Notes: a model not told the origin generated them from the sequence alone. Positions 1 through 6,715 are shown, numbered from the stretch's first letter. The stretch is 8,284 nucleotides of DNA from Frankiales bacterium (GCA_019246495.1 JAFAQI010000481.1:1-8284); one strand, 5' to 3'. Translations and numbers: made by a program.

Positions 1-11
1 GGAGGGGCACC

Positions 12-26
12 GGGCCATCTTGGCCC
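12..26. repeat. Short inverted repeat upstream of the mannosyltransferase gene
   Basis: GGGCCA (12-17) and TGGCCC (21-26) are perfect 6-bp inverted arms around a TCT loop. It lies 35 bp before the mannosyltransferase start. It could be a small hairpin terminator for an upstream gene or an operator half. There is no T tract, and such GC palindromes arise easily by chance in this composition. Confidence 0.25.
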
Positions 27-56
27 AGCCAACAGCCCGCCGTTCCGCCGCACACT

Positions 57-62
57 TACGAT
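57..62 (+). promoter_or_regulatory. Possible -10 box of the mannosyltransferase gene
   Basis: TACGAT fits the actinobacterial TANNNT -10 pattern. Transcription starting about 7 nt downstream would begin at or next to the ATG at 70, giving a leaderless mRNA. No convincing -35 lies 16-18 bp upstream, and the hexamer overlaps the alternative ATG at 61, so this is only a candidate. Confidence 0.25.
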
Positions 63-1710
63 GACCGGCATGTCCAGCGCCGCGGTCGACGTGCGGCTTC
101 CGGAGGCAGCCGAGTCCACCGCGCGGATCCGTGAGCGGTTGGTCCGACCGATGCCGCAGGACGGCTGGTGGGGCTGGGGGCTGCCGCTCCTCATTACCGC
201 GATCGCTGCGGTGATGCGCCTGGGCGCGCTGACCCGACCACCCGGCCCACGGCTGGGGCCGCACAACACGCCGCTGTTCGACGAGACCTACTACGCACAT
301 GACAGCTGGACGCTGCTGCATCACGGCGTCGAGCTCAACGGTCATCAGAACGGGCCGGCCTTCGTCGCGCACCCACCTCTCGGCAAGTGGATGATCGCCG
401 TCGGCGAGGCGCTGTTCGACCACGGCCGCGAGGCCGTCATCAACGGCACGATCTATCCGTCGAGCACGTTCAGTGTGCGGTTCGCCGGCGCGATCATCGG
501 GTCGCTGTCGATCCTGCTCATCGCGCGGATCGCGCGGCGGATGTTCCGGTCGACGCTGCTCGGTTGTGTTGCGGGCTTGCTGCTCGCTCTCGACGGGCTT
601 GAGTTCGTGCAGAGCCGTGTCTCGATGCTCGACATCTTTCTGATGTTCTGGGTGCTGGCCGCGTTCGGCTGCCTCGTCCTGGATCGCGACTGGGTACGCC
701 GACGACTGGCCGCGCGGGCCGACCAGCCCGGCTCATCGACAGGTTGGCTTGGCTTCCGGCCCTGGCGATGGGCGTGCGGCATCAGCCTGGGCGCGGCAAC
801 CGCCACGAAGTGGGACGGGCTCTACTGGGTGCCGTTGTTCCTCTTCCTCGCGCTTGTGTGGGATGCGTCCGCGCGCCGGGCGGCCGGCGCACCGCGACCC
901 GTGCTGCAGAGTCTGAAGTACGACGCTGCGTTCAGCCTCGCGCCGATCATCTTCTTAGGTTTTGTCGTCTACACCGCGAGCTGGGCCGGCTGGTTCCTCT
1001 CCGACGGCGCCCATGCCTACGGGCACGATCGCTACGTCCATGCAGGGCAGTCGTGGTTCACCCACGACCGGGCGGTCGTCGGCGGATGGCTCCGCTACCA
1101 GTGGGAGATGCTCAACTTCCACGACCATCTGCACAGCGGACATCCCTACCTGTCCCGCCCCTGGGGCTGGCTGTTCCTCATGCGCCCCGTGCTCTTCTAC
1201 TACGAGGCGCCGAGCCACGGGTGCGGAGCGGTGTCGTGCTCGCAGGACGTGCTGAGCGTCGGCACGCCGGCCATCTGGTGGGTGACCGTGCCGGCCCTGC
1301 TCGCGATGCTGTGGCGGTGGGTCAGCCGCTTCGACTGGCGTGCCGGCGCGATCCTGCTGTCGTTCCTCGCGGGCTATCTGCCGTGGTTCATCGCCGACGG
1401 CCAGCACCGGACGATGTTCCTCTTCTACATGTTGCCGGTCGTGCCGTTCATGGTGCTCGCGATCACGATGACGATCGGCATGGTGATCGGGGACCGACGT
1501 CGTAACGAGTTGCGCTGGACAATCGGAACCGCGGCATCCGGTCTCTACCTCGTCGTCGTCCTGGCGAACTTCGCCTGGCTCTACCCGGTGTTGTCCGGCC
1601 AGGTGATCACTTATCACCAGTGGCAGGAACGGATGAAGCCCGTCGACTGGAACTGCACACCTCAACAGCATCGGGACGACAAGCAGGAACTATCGGGCTG
1701 CTGGATCTAG
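61..1710 (+). CDS. pmt: Polyprenyl-phosphomannose--protein O-mannosyltransferase (GT39, PMT family)
   Basis: This is a 549-residue polytopic membrane enzyme. Family members transfer mannose from polyprenyl-phosphomannose to Ser/Thr of proteins during Sec export, with the active site on the outer face. Visible hallmarks: a short cytoplasmic N-terminus, a first hydrophobic segment at about 38-56, then the first outer loop with the acidic pair D74-E75 in FDETYYAHD, which is the conserved catalytic Asp-Glu region of PMTs. AHPPLGKW (103-110) follows, then many hydrophobic segments to the end at GCWI. The length is close to actinobacterial homologues such as M. tuberculosis Rv1002c, somewhat above 500 aa. 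The start is uncertain: ATG at 61 and ATG at 70 are in frame and neither has a Shine-Dalgarno sequence. I give the longer form, but a leaderless start at 70 is at least as plausible. In related genomes this gene usually sits divergent from rsmI, which would lie beyond the left edge. No damage is seen. Confidence 0.93.
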   Translation: MTGMSSAAVDVRLPEAAESTARIRERLVRPMPQDGWWGWGLPLLITAIAAVMRLGALTRPPGPRLGPHNTPLFDETYYAHDSWTLLHHGVELNGHQNGPAFVAHPPLGKWMIAVGEALFDHGREAVINGTIYPSSTFSVRFAGAIIGSLSILLIARIARRMFRSTLLGCVAGLLLALDGLEFVQSRVSMLDIFLMFWVLAAFGCLVLDRDWVRRRLAARADQPGSSTGWLGFRPWRWACGISLGAATATKWDGLYWVPLFLFLALVWDASARRAAGAPRPVLQSLKYDAAFSLAPIIFLGFVVYTASWAGWFLSDGAHAYGHDRYVHAGQSWFTHDRAVVGGWLRYQWEMLNFHDHLHSGHPYLSRPWGWLFLMRPVLFYYEAPSHGCGAVSCSQDVLSVGTPAIWWVTVPALLAMLWRWVSRFDWRAGAILLSFLAGYLPWFIADGQHRTMFLFYMLPVVPFMVLAITMTIGMVIGDRRRNELRWTIGTAASGLYLVVVLANFAWLYPVLSGQVITYHQWQERMKPVDWNCTPQQHRDDKQELSGCWI

Positions 1711-1792
1711 TCCTTCACCCGTTTGGCCCCGTCCCCACCGGGAGTTGTTACGCCGAACGAGTTGCTCCTCGAATGACGCCGGAAGGCTATGT

Positions 1793-1802
1793 CGCAATTG
1801 CG
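1793..1802. repeat. 10-bp palindrome overlapping the candidate pilin -35
   Basis: CGCAATTGCG is a perfect palindrome, AT-centred in GC-rich surroundings. The 9-mer GCAATTGCG inside it recurs in the inverted repeat at 3199-3246. It overlaps the proposed -35 hexamer of the pilin promoter, so an operator role is possible but unproven. Confidence 0.3.
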
Positions 1803-1846
1803 CATCTTCGTCGACGCTTCTATCACCGAAACAACCCCCCGAGCAC

Positions 1847-1853
1847 AGGTGAG
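1847..1853 (+). promoter_or_regulatory. Ribosome binding site that sets the pilin start
   Basis: AGGTGAG lies 7 nt before the ATG at 1861. It favours this start over the in-frame ATG at 1789, which has no comparable site and would give an unusually long leader for a prepilin. Confidence 0.7.
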
Positions 1854-1860
1854 ACAGACG

Positions 1861-2343
1861 ATGAATGCACCCCTTCAGTCGGAGCGACGGCGCACCGACA
1901 ACGGCTTCAGCTTGATCGAGCTCATGGTCGTCGTGATCATCCTCGGCGTCCTGGCCGGGATCGCTATCCCGGTCTTCATGCACTCGACCGAGCACGCGGA
2001 TGACGCCCGCGCCAAGAGCGACCTGCACAACCTCGCGGTTTATGAAGAGGGCTACGCCGTCGACAACAACGCGGCCTATGGCAGCGCCCTGCAGCTGTTC
2101 GCCAGCGCCGCCCACCTTCCGGTGTCGCAGCAGGACACCGTCTGGGTGTACACGTCGGCGGGCGGCTACTGCCTCGTCGGGCACAACACCAGCTCGGCGT
2201 CTTACCTGGTCTACTCGAGCGGCACCGGTCTTCAGTCGACGCGCTACGCCACGCTCGCGGCAGCGCAGGCCACGTGCACAGGATCCGGCTACTCCTCCGC
2301 CGGCACGCTCGCCAACGACGGCACCGGGACGCGCGCAACCTGA
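1861..2343 (+). CDS. Type IV prepilin (prepilin-type N-terminal cleavage/methylation domain)
   Basis: The product is a 160-residue precursor with a textbook class III leader. A 15-residue polar, positively charged leader (RRR at 9-11) ends in Gly15. It is followed by the mature N-terminus FSLIEL with Glu20, which is Glu5 of the mature pilin, and a hydrophobic helix to about residue 39. In this family prepilin peptidase cuts after the Gly and methylates Phe16, and the helix packs the filament core. The 145-residue mature protein has exactly two cysteines, C104 and C139, placed to form the C-terminal disulfide loop common in pilins. The last 25 residues are rich in Ser, Thr and Gly. No pilB, pilC, pilT or peptidase gene is in the window, so major pilin, minor pilin or pseudopilin cannot be decided. 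An upstream in-frame ATG at 1789 was rejected in favour of 1861, which has a good ribosome binding site. The 3' end overlaps the convergent PAP2 gene by 55 bp. Confidence 0.9.
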   Translation: MNAPLQSERRRTDNGFSLIELMVVVIILGVLAGIAIPVFMHSTEHADDARAKSDLHNLAVYEEGYAVDNNAAYGSALQLFASAAHLPVSQQDTVWVYTSAGGYCLVGHNTSSASYLVYSSGTGLQSTRYATLAAAQATCTGSGYSSAGTLANDGTGTRAT

Positions 2344-3173
2344 TCATCCGCCGGGTCGGCGGTGAGGTCACCACGTCGCAAGACGAGCCGCCGCCGCACC
2401 GGGGCAACCGCGAAACGCTCCAGGCCGATCGCGAAGACCAGCACGATCGCAGCGGACAGCCCGTCGAACCAGTAGTGGTTCGCCGTCGCGACGACACCGA
2501 AGACCGTCAGCACCGCGTGGGCGACGCCGATCCATCGCCAGGGTGAGCTGCTGCACTTCAGGCAGGCCACCGCGATGAGCAACGCCCATCCCACGTGGAT
2601 CGACGGCAGTGCGGCGTACTGGTCGGCGAGTCCGCTCCCCACCCCGGTGTAGACGCTCTGCCCGTAGAGCTCGGCGGTGTCGACGAGACCGGTTCCGCCG
2701 ATCAGCCGCGGCGGGGCGACCGGGATGATCTCGATCAGCAGCGACATGCCCGTGAAGAGCACCATCACGTTGCGCCAGCGGGGATAGAGATCGCGGTGGC
2801 GCAGCCACAGCCAGGCCAGGAAGATCGCCATGCCGGTCAGGTGTGCCGTGTCGTAGTAGTAGTTGGTCGCGCGGACGATGTCCGGGTGCGGAAGGATCGG
2901 CCGCTGCAACCACCGCTCGCTCGGGACGACGAGGACGCGTTCGGCGTGCCACACCCAGCGGCCGTTCGCCAAGCCGCCCGCGACATTGGTGTGCGCCGCG
3001 CCGTTCGCGATCTGCCACAGCGCGAACAGTCCGCACACGAGGGCGATCTCGACAGCGGCCGCCGCCGCAAGTACCGACCAGCGCCGGCGCAGCGGCCGAA
3101 GCGCGATCGCCGCCACGAGCAGGGCCGCCGCACCGATGCTCGCGGTCGTAACGTCGAGGCGGAGCCAGGACAT
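2289..3173 (-). CDS. PAP2-superfamily membrane phosphatase/transferase (inositolphosphotransferase-like)
   Basis: This 294-residue polytopic protein has hydrophobic segments near 10-25, 34-55, 110-124, 136-150, 194-206, 215-231 and 239-253. The PAP2 catalytic pieces are present in order: APPR at 153-156, PSIH at 190-193 in ALPSIHVGW, and NHYWFDG at 232-238. H193 and H233 are the likely catalytic histidines and D237 the supporting acid. The arrangement resembles the PAP2_3 / Aur1-Ipt1-like branch, whose members hydrolyse or transfer lipid-linked phosphate groups at the outer membrane face. The actual substrate cannot be told. The ATG at 3173 is the first possible start because an in-frame TAG lies 9 nt upstream. 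There is no Shine-Dalgarno sequence, but a -10-like hexamer is exactly placed for a leaderless mRNA. The 3' end runs 55 bp into the pilin gene. It follows the kinase on the same strand, separated by a strong hairpin, so it is probably its own unit. Confidence 0.88.
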   Translation of the reverse strand: MSWLRLDVTTASIGAAALLVAAIALRPLRRRWSVLAAAAAVEIALVCGLFALWQIANGAAHTNVAGGLANGRWVWHAERVLVVPSERWLQRPILPHPDIVRATNYYYDTAHLTGMAIFLAWLWLRHRDLYPRWRNVMVLFTGMSLLIEIIPVAPPRLIGGTGLVDTAELYGQSVYTGVGSGLADQYAALPSIHVGWALLIAVACLKCSSSPWRWIGVAHAVLTVFGVVATANHYWFDGLSAAIVLVFAIGLERFAVAPVRRRLVLRRGDLTADPADDQVARVPVPSLASVPAEE

Positions 3174-3179
3174 GTGAGG

Positions 3180-3185
3180 ACCCTA
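3180..3185 (-). promoter_or_regulatory. Candidate -10 box for leaderless PAP2 transcript
   Basis: Read on the minus strand, TAGGGT is followed by six bases and then the ATG. The A of ATG would therefore be +1, the geometry of leaderless actinobacterial genes. The absence of a Shine-Dalgarno sequence agrees. No good -35 is visible; that region falls inside the left arm of the inverted repeat. Confidence 0.45.
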
Positions 3186-3198
3186 AGTGCTCCCGCCA

Positions 3199-3246
3199 AG
3201 CAATTGCGGATTCCCTGACTTAGAAGGCCGAGAATCCGCAATTGCT
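3199..3246 (-). terminator. Perfect 15-bp inverted repeat, probable terminator of the protease-regulator-kinase operon
   Basis: AGCAATTGCGGATTC (3199-3213) and its exact reverse complement (3232-3246) flank an 18-nt loop. The right arm begins on the first base of the kinase stop codon, so the hairpin forms immediately after the operon. No U tract follows on the minus strand, so it would be an actinobacterial-type hairpin terminator without U tail. The arms are AT-richer than the surroundings and overlap the region from -27 to -74 relative to the PAP2 start. An operator or a dispersed palindromic repeat is therefore also possible. Confidence 0.6.
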
Positions 3247-4745
3247 CAGCGGAAGAGTGACTCCTCGACCGGCATGGGCACCGGTTCGGATCCGTCCGGC
3301 GCGGGAGCCGCGCCCACGACCACCGGCACTGGCTCCTCCGGTGCCGCCGCGATCGCGTCGTCAGTCGACAGCACCGGCAGCCGGAGGGTCGCGACCGCTC
3401 CGCCGCCGTCGCGGTTGCCGAGCGAGATGCTCCCGCCATGGCCGTCGGCGACCTGCTGGACGATGGCCAGACCCAGCCCGGAGCCGGGCAGGGCGCGCGC
3501 CTCGTCCGCGCGATAGAAGCGGTCGAACACATGCGGCAGGTCCTCGGCCGGTACGCCGGGCCCTTCGTCCGCGACCGTCAGCGAACCGTCACTCGTGAGG
3601 TCGACCCAGACTCGGCCGTCGGGTGGGCTGAACTTGCCTGCGTTGTCGAGCATGTTCGCCACCGCGCGGTCGAGCCGGCCGACGACGCCGCGCAGCTGCA
3701 CCGGTGCACTCGTGAGAAAGAACGTGACGGTCGGCCAGTGCCGGCGCGCGCGTTCGACGGCGCGCGCGACGAGCTCGTCGAACGCGATGTCGACGTGCTC
3801 GGACGCCGGCGCCTCGCCCCGTGCGAGCTCGACCACGTCGGCCACGAGGCCGGTGAGCTCGTCGAGCTGGGTGACGATGCCCTCGAGCACGGCCCGGCGT
3901 TGGTCGAGGGTCAACCGGTCGACGTCGTTGAGCACCTCGACATTGGTGCGCAGGCTCGCGAGCGGCGTACGCAGCTCATGGCTCGCGTCGAGAACGAGCT
4001 GGCGCTGCGCACCGAGCGAACGCTCCAGCGCGTCGAGCATCGTGTTGAACGAGCTGGCAAGGCGGCCGAGCTCGTCGTTGCTCTCCGCATTGATCCGCAC
4101 CGTGAGGTCGCGCGTGGCGGCGATCTGCTCCGCGGTCTCGGTCAACGTGCGCACCGGTCTCGTCACGCGCCGTACGGCGGCCCAGGACAGCAGCGCGGTC
4201 AGGGCGAGACCACCAAGCGCCAGGACGACGAACGCCGCTGCAAGAGTGTGCAGCTGCCGGTCCACCGCGGTCAGCGGCACGGCGACCATCACCGCAATGC
4301 CCGGCACCGCGCCGCGGCGTGTGATGACCCGCATGTGGATGTCGTTGATCCGCCGGTCGCGGAACCAGTGCCCACCGTGCGCGGCGATGGAGCGATCGCG
4401 GGCAGTCACCGGCAGCAGTGGATCGTCGGCTCGGCTCTTGGCGGCATGACCCTGTTGGTCGACCGCCTGCACGTAGCCGCGGATGTCTCCGACGGACGGG
4501 TCGAGCGTGACGATGAAGCCTTGCACGTTGAGCCGCACGTCCGACGCCTCTTGCCGGAGGTTGCTGTCGATCTGCCCGCGCAGCTCATGGCGTACGGCGA
4601 CATAGGCGACGCCGACGACCGCGACGATGGCGAGCGTTGCCGACAACGCGGCGGCTGTCGTCAGCCGGGTGCGCAGCGGCAGGTCCCGCCAGCGGTCGTC
4701 GAGCCGGCGAAGTGACCGGCCGAGCACCCTCGGCGGTCGCGTCAC
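3246..4745 (-). CDS. mprB: MprB-like HAMP sensor histidine kinase
   Basis: This 499-residue membrane kinase is the sensor of the two-component pair. Order of parts: TM1 about 31-51, an extracytoplasmic sensor region about 52-167, TM2 about 168-191, HAMP about 192-245, H-box [10 protein letters not shown] with phospho-accepting H256, N-box [10 protein letters not shown] (364-373), G1 box DEGPGVP (393-399), F-box FDRFYR, and G2 box GSGLGL (421-426). All catalytic motifs are intact. Architecture and length match mycobacterial MprB, an envelope-stress sensor. The GTG at 4745 is chosen because it overlaps the regulator stop as GTGA, with GGAG 6 nt upstream. A longer in-frame start at 4883 would run deep into the regulator gene. 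The C-terminal 40 residues (460-499) are a Pro/Val/acid-rich low-complexity tail beyond the ATPase domain. Expression is probably translationally coupled to the interrupted upstream regulator. Confidence 0.9.
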   Translation of the reverse strand: MTRPPRVLGRSLRRLDDRWRDLPLRTRLTTAAALSATLAIVAVVGVAYVAVRHELRGQIDSNLRQEASDVRLNVQGFIVTLDPSVGDIRGYVQAVDQQGHAAKSRADDPLLPVTARDRSIAAHGGHWFRDRRINDIHMRVITRRGAVPGIAVMVAVPLTAVDRQLHTLAAAFVVLALGGLALTALLSWAAVRRVTRPVRTLTETAEQIAATRDLTVRINAESNDELGRLASSFNTMLDALERSLGAQRQLVLDASHELRTPLASLRTNVEVLNDVDRLTLDQRRAVLEGIVTQLDELTGLVADVVELARGEAPASEHVDIAFDELVARAVERARRHWPTVTFFLTSAPVQLRGVVGRLDRAVANMLDNAGKFSPPDGRVWVDLTSDGSLTVADEGPGVPAEDLPHVFDRFYRADEARALPGSGLGLAIVQQVADGHGGSISLGNRDGGGAVATLRLPVLSTDDAIAAAPEEPVPVVVGAAPAPDGSEPVPMPVEESLFR

Positions 4746-5437
4746 GGCTCGCTCCGCAACACGTAACCGACGCCGCGGACGGTGTGGATCAGCCGGGGTT
4801 CGCCTTCGCTTTCCGTCTTGCGCCGGAGGTAGCCGATGAACACCTCGAGCGAGTTGCTCGTCGGCTCCGACTCCCAACCCCACACGCGATCCATGATGAC
4901 GTCCCGAGGCAAGGGCCGTCCCGCATTGCGCAGCAGGAGCTCGAGCAGCGCGAACTCGGTACGGGTGAGGTCGATCGGCCGGTCGCCGCGGTGCACCGTG
5001 CGGGCCACCGGATCAAGCACCAGATCCTCGAAGCGGACGGCGGCGGTGCTGTCGTCCGGTGACGGGGCGGTACGCCGCAACAATGCCCGCAACCGAGCAC
5101 GCAGCTCCTCGAGTGCGAACGGCTTCGTCAGGTAGTCGTCGGCGCCGGCGTCGAGCCCGGCAACGCGATCGCCCACCTCGTCGCGCGCGGTGAGGACGAG
5201 GATCGGCATCCGATCCCGACGTTCGCGCAGCGTGCGGCAGACGTCGAGCCCGCCGACGTAGGGCATCATCACGTCGAGCACCATGACGTCGGGTCGCGCG
5301 CTCGACAGACTCTCGAGTGCCTGTGCGCCGTTGTTGGCGGTGGAGACCTCGTAACCGTCGAGCTGAAGCGCGCGGGTCAGTGCCTAGCGAAGCTGCGGGT
5401 CATCGTCGACGACCAGCACCCGCGCGCCATCGGTCAC
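4742..5437 (-). pseudogene. mprA: MprA-like OmpR-family response regulator interrupted by an in-frame TAG
   Basis: Read through, the frame gives a full-length 231-codon response regulator. The GTG at 5437 lies 1 nt after the protease stop, with AGGG 5 nt upstream as ribosome binding site. The receiver has acidic residues D11-D12 in VLVVDDD, phospho-acceptor D55 in VLDVMMP, T83 and K105 in LTKPF. The winged helix spans about 134-229 and ends [14 protein letters not shown]. Long stretches match my recollection of M. tuberculosis MprA ([27 protein letters not shown]). Codon 18 is TAG, where MprA has Glu after a matching Arg. No ATG, GTG or TTG follows in frame until ATG at 5284 (codon 52), which has no Shine-Dalgarno sequence. 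A protein begun there would keep D55 and the DNA-binding domain but lose the first two receiver strands and helices, including the acidic pocket. No other lesion is visible, which suggests a very recent mutation or a base-call error. Confidence 0.85.
5384..5386 (-). other. Premature amber codon in the response regulator
   Basis: The minus-strand sequence reads CTT CGC TAG GCA CTG in the regulator frame. Changing plus-strand base 5386 from A to C would turn TAG into GAG (Glu), restoring the LREAL-type helix 1 seen in relatives. Upstream codons (from the GTG at 5437) and downstream codons both encode clear receiver sequence in the same frame, so this is a substitution and not a frameshift. Confidence 0.9.
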
Positions 5438-5438
5438 G

Positions 5439-6710
5439 TCAGCCCTGTGTCGTCGCGGCGTCGATCAGCGTCACGGTGAAAGTCTTGCGCACGCCGCTGC
5501 GCAACACCGTCACGGGCACCCGGTCGCCCGGCTGGTGGCTGCGCGTGGCCGCGATCACCGCGTCGGCGCCCGCAGTCGGAAGCCCGCCAACCTGCACGAT
5601 CACGTCACCGATCCGGATGCCCGCCCGCTGTGCCGGTCCGCCCGACGTGAGCTGCTGCACGCGCGCGAGTTGGTTGCCGTTGGCGTCCGTCGCGTCGGCG
5701 AGCGAAACGCCCATGAGCGGATGCGACGCGTGACCGGACTTGATGAGCTCGGCCGCGATGACCCGGGCCTGGTCGATCGGGATCGCGAACCCGACGCCGA
5801 TGCTGCCCGGCTGACCGCTGACGCCACTGCCGGTGGAGGCGATGGCGCTGTTGATGCCGATGACCGCGCCGTTGGAGTTGACCAGCGGGCCTCCGGAGTT
5901 GCCCGGGTTGATCGCCGCGTCCGTCTGGATCGCGTTGATGACGGTCGTGGTGGTGGGTGTGTTCGAGCCGCCGAACGGGTTGAACGGATCGACGTTCTGC
6001 TGCTGCTGGTCGGCGGTCGTGTCGACCGGTCGGTTCAGAGCGGAGACGATGCCCGCTGTCACAGTGCCGGTCAGGCCGAGTGGCGAGCCGACCGCGAGGA
6101 CCGAGTCTCCGACACGAACCAACGACGACGATCCCAGCAGCGCCGTTGTGAGACCGGTGCGGCCGACCTTGATGACGGCCAGGTCGTCCTCCTGGTCGGT
6201 GCCGACGATGCGCGCGACTGCCGTCGTACCGTCGTTGAACACGACCGCGACCCGACCGCCACCCACCGCCGCCGCGACGACGTGGTTGTTGGTGAGGATG
6301 TAGCCGTCGGAGCGCAGCACGATGCCGGATCCGGTGTCCTGCTGGTTGGCGCCGGAGACGTTGATGGACACGACAGCCGGGAGCACCTTCGCGGCGACGG
6401 CGGCAAAGGAGCGCGGTACGCCGGACGCGCCGCGCGCCGCTGCCGGCGTCACGTTGAAGCCGGCCACCTGGTCGCTGGCCGACGAGCCGTTGTTGCCACT
6501 CTCCAGTGCGGCACCGACACCTACGCCGGCGCCGCCGAAGACCAACGCGGCGAGCCCAGCCGCGATCGCTGTCGTCCGCCATGGCCGCTCACGCGTCGCC
6601 ACGGCGGCAGGAGGAGCGCCGCCGTCGAGACGCACCGTGTCGTGGGACGCACCGACGTCTGCCGACGACGGGTCGGGGTCGTCGGCCCCCCAGAAGAGAT
6701 CGTCACTCAT
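5439..6710 (-). CDS. HtrA/DegP-family membrane-anchored serine protease with PDZ domain (PepD-like)
   Basis: This 423-residue protein has a cytoplasmic N-terminus of about 45 residues (acidic at the very start) and one TM anchor about 46-69. A linker leads to a trypsin-like protease domain about 100-325 and a C-terminal PDZ domain about 332-415. The catalytic triad is visible: H143 in TNNHVV, D176 in EDDLAVIKV and S272 in GNSGGPL. It should act outside the membrane as a protease/chaperone for misfolded envelope proteins, like mycobacterial PepD, a target of MprAB. A Gln/Asn/Thr-rich insert (about 231-257, with QQQQ and TTTT) sits in the loop before the catalytic Ser. The ATG at 6710 has a strong GGAGGA site 5 nt upstream. 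It is the first gene of the operon; its stop is 1 nt before the regulator GTG. Which HtrA paralogue it is cannot be settled from sequence alone. Confidence 0.93.
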   Translation of the reverse strand: MSDDLFWGADDPDPSSADVGASHDTVRLDGGAPPAAVATRERPWRTTAIAAGLAALVFGGAGVGVGAALESGNNGSSASDQVAGFNVTPAAARGASGVPRSFAAVAAKVLPAVVSINVSGANQQDTGSGIVLRSDGYILTNNHVVAAAVGGGRVAVVFNDGTTAVARIVGTDQEDDLAVIKVGRTGLTTALLGSSSLVRVGDSVLAVGSPLGLTGTVTAGIVSALNRPVDTTADQQQQNVDPFNPFGGSNTPTTTTVINAIQTDAAINPGNSGGPLVNSNGAVIGINSAIASTGSGVSGQPGSIGVGFAIPIDQARVIAAELIKSGHASHPLMGVSLADATDANGNQLARVQQLTSGGPAQRAGIRIGDVIVQVGGLPTAGADAVIAATRSHQPGDRVPVTVLRSGVRKTFTVTLIDAATTQG

Positions 6711-6715
6711 CGCTG

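Larger units (their letters stand above)
1711..1860 (+). promoter_or_regulatory. Intergenic region with candidate pilin promoter
   Basis: This gene-free stretch separates the mannosyltransferase from the pilin. The best promoter candidate is TTGCGC at 1798-1803 and TATCAC at 1821-1826 with a 17-bp spacer. It matches the -35/-10 consensus at 3/6 and 4/6 and would start an mRNA about 28 nt before the pilin ATG. I see no convincing terminator for the upstream gene, only short weak GC hairpins. Read-through transcription from the mannosyltransferase therefore cannot be excluded. Confidence 0.3.

Noticed and set aside
1..60. Start of a divergent rsmI gene at the left edge
   Set aside because: A minus-strand GTG (8-10) and ATG (16-18) exist, but at most six codons lie in the window and none resembles the expected N-terminus.
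955..1671. Long minus-strand open frame (238 codons) inside the mannosyltransferase gene
   Set aside because: It is a shadow of GC-rich codon bias. The translation is a His/Arg/Glu-rich string without domain features, and the plus strand encodes a convincing PMT.
3438..4715. 425-codon plus-strand open frame opposite the kinase
   Set aside because: It is antisense to a kinase with every catalytic motif intact. The translation is low-complexity Arg/Ala/Glu/Asp-rich with no recognisable fold.
4746..4883. Longer kinase start at ATG 4883
   Set aside because: It would overlap the regulator gene by 142 bp and add an Arg/Pro-rich stretch that is merely the regulator's winged helix in another frame. 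The GTGA junction with GGAG upstream fits better.
4742..5284. Accepting the 180-residue frame from ATG 5284 as a genuine short response regulator
   Set aside because: It begins inside the third receiver strand, three residues before the phospho-acceptor, with no Shine-Dalgarno sequence. The missing N-terminal part is present upstream in the same frame behind a single TAG.
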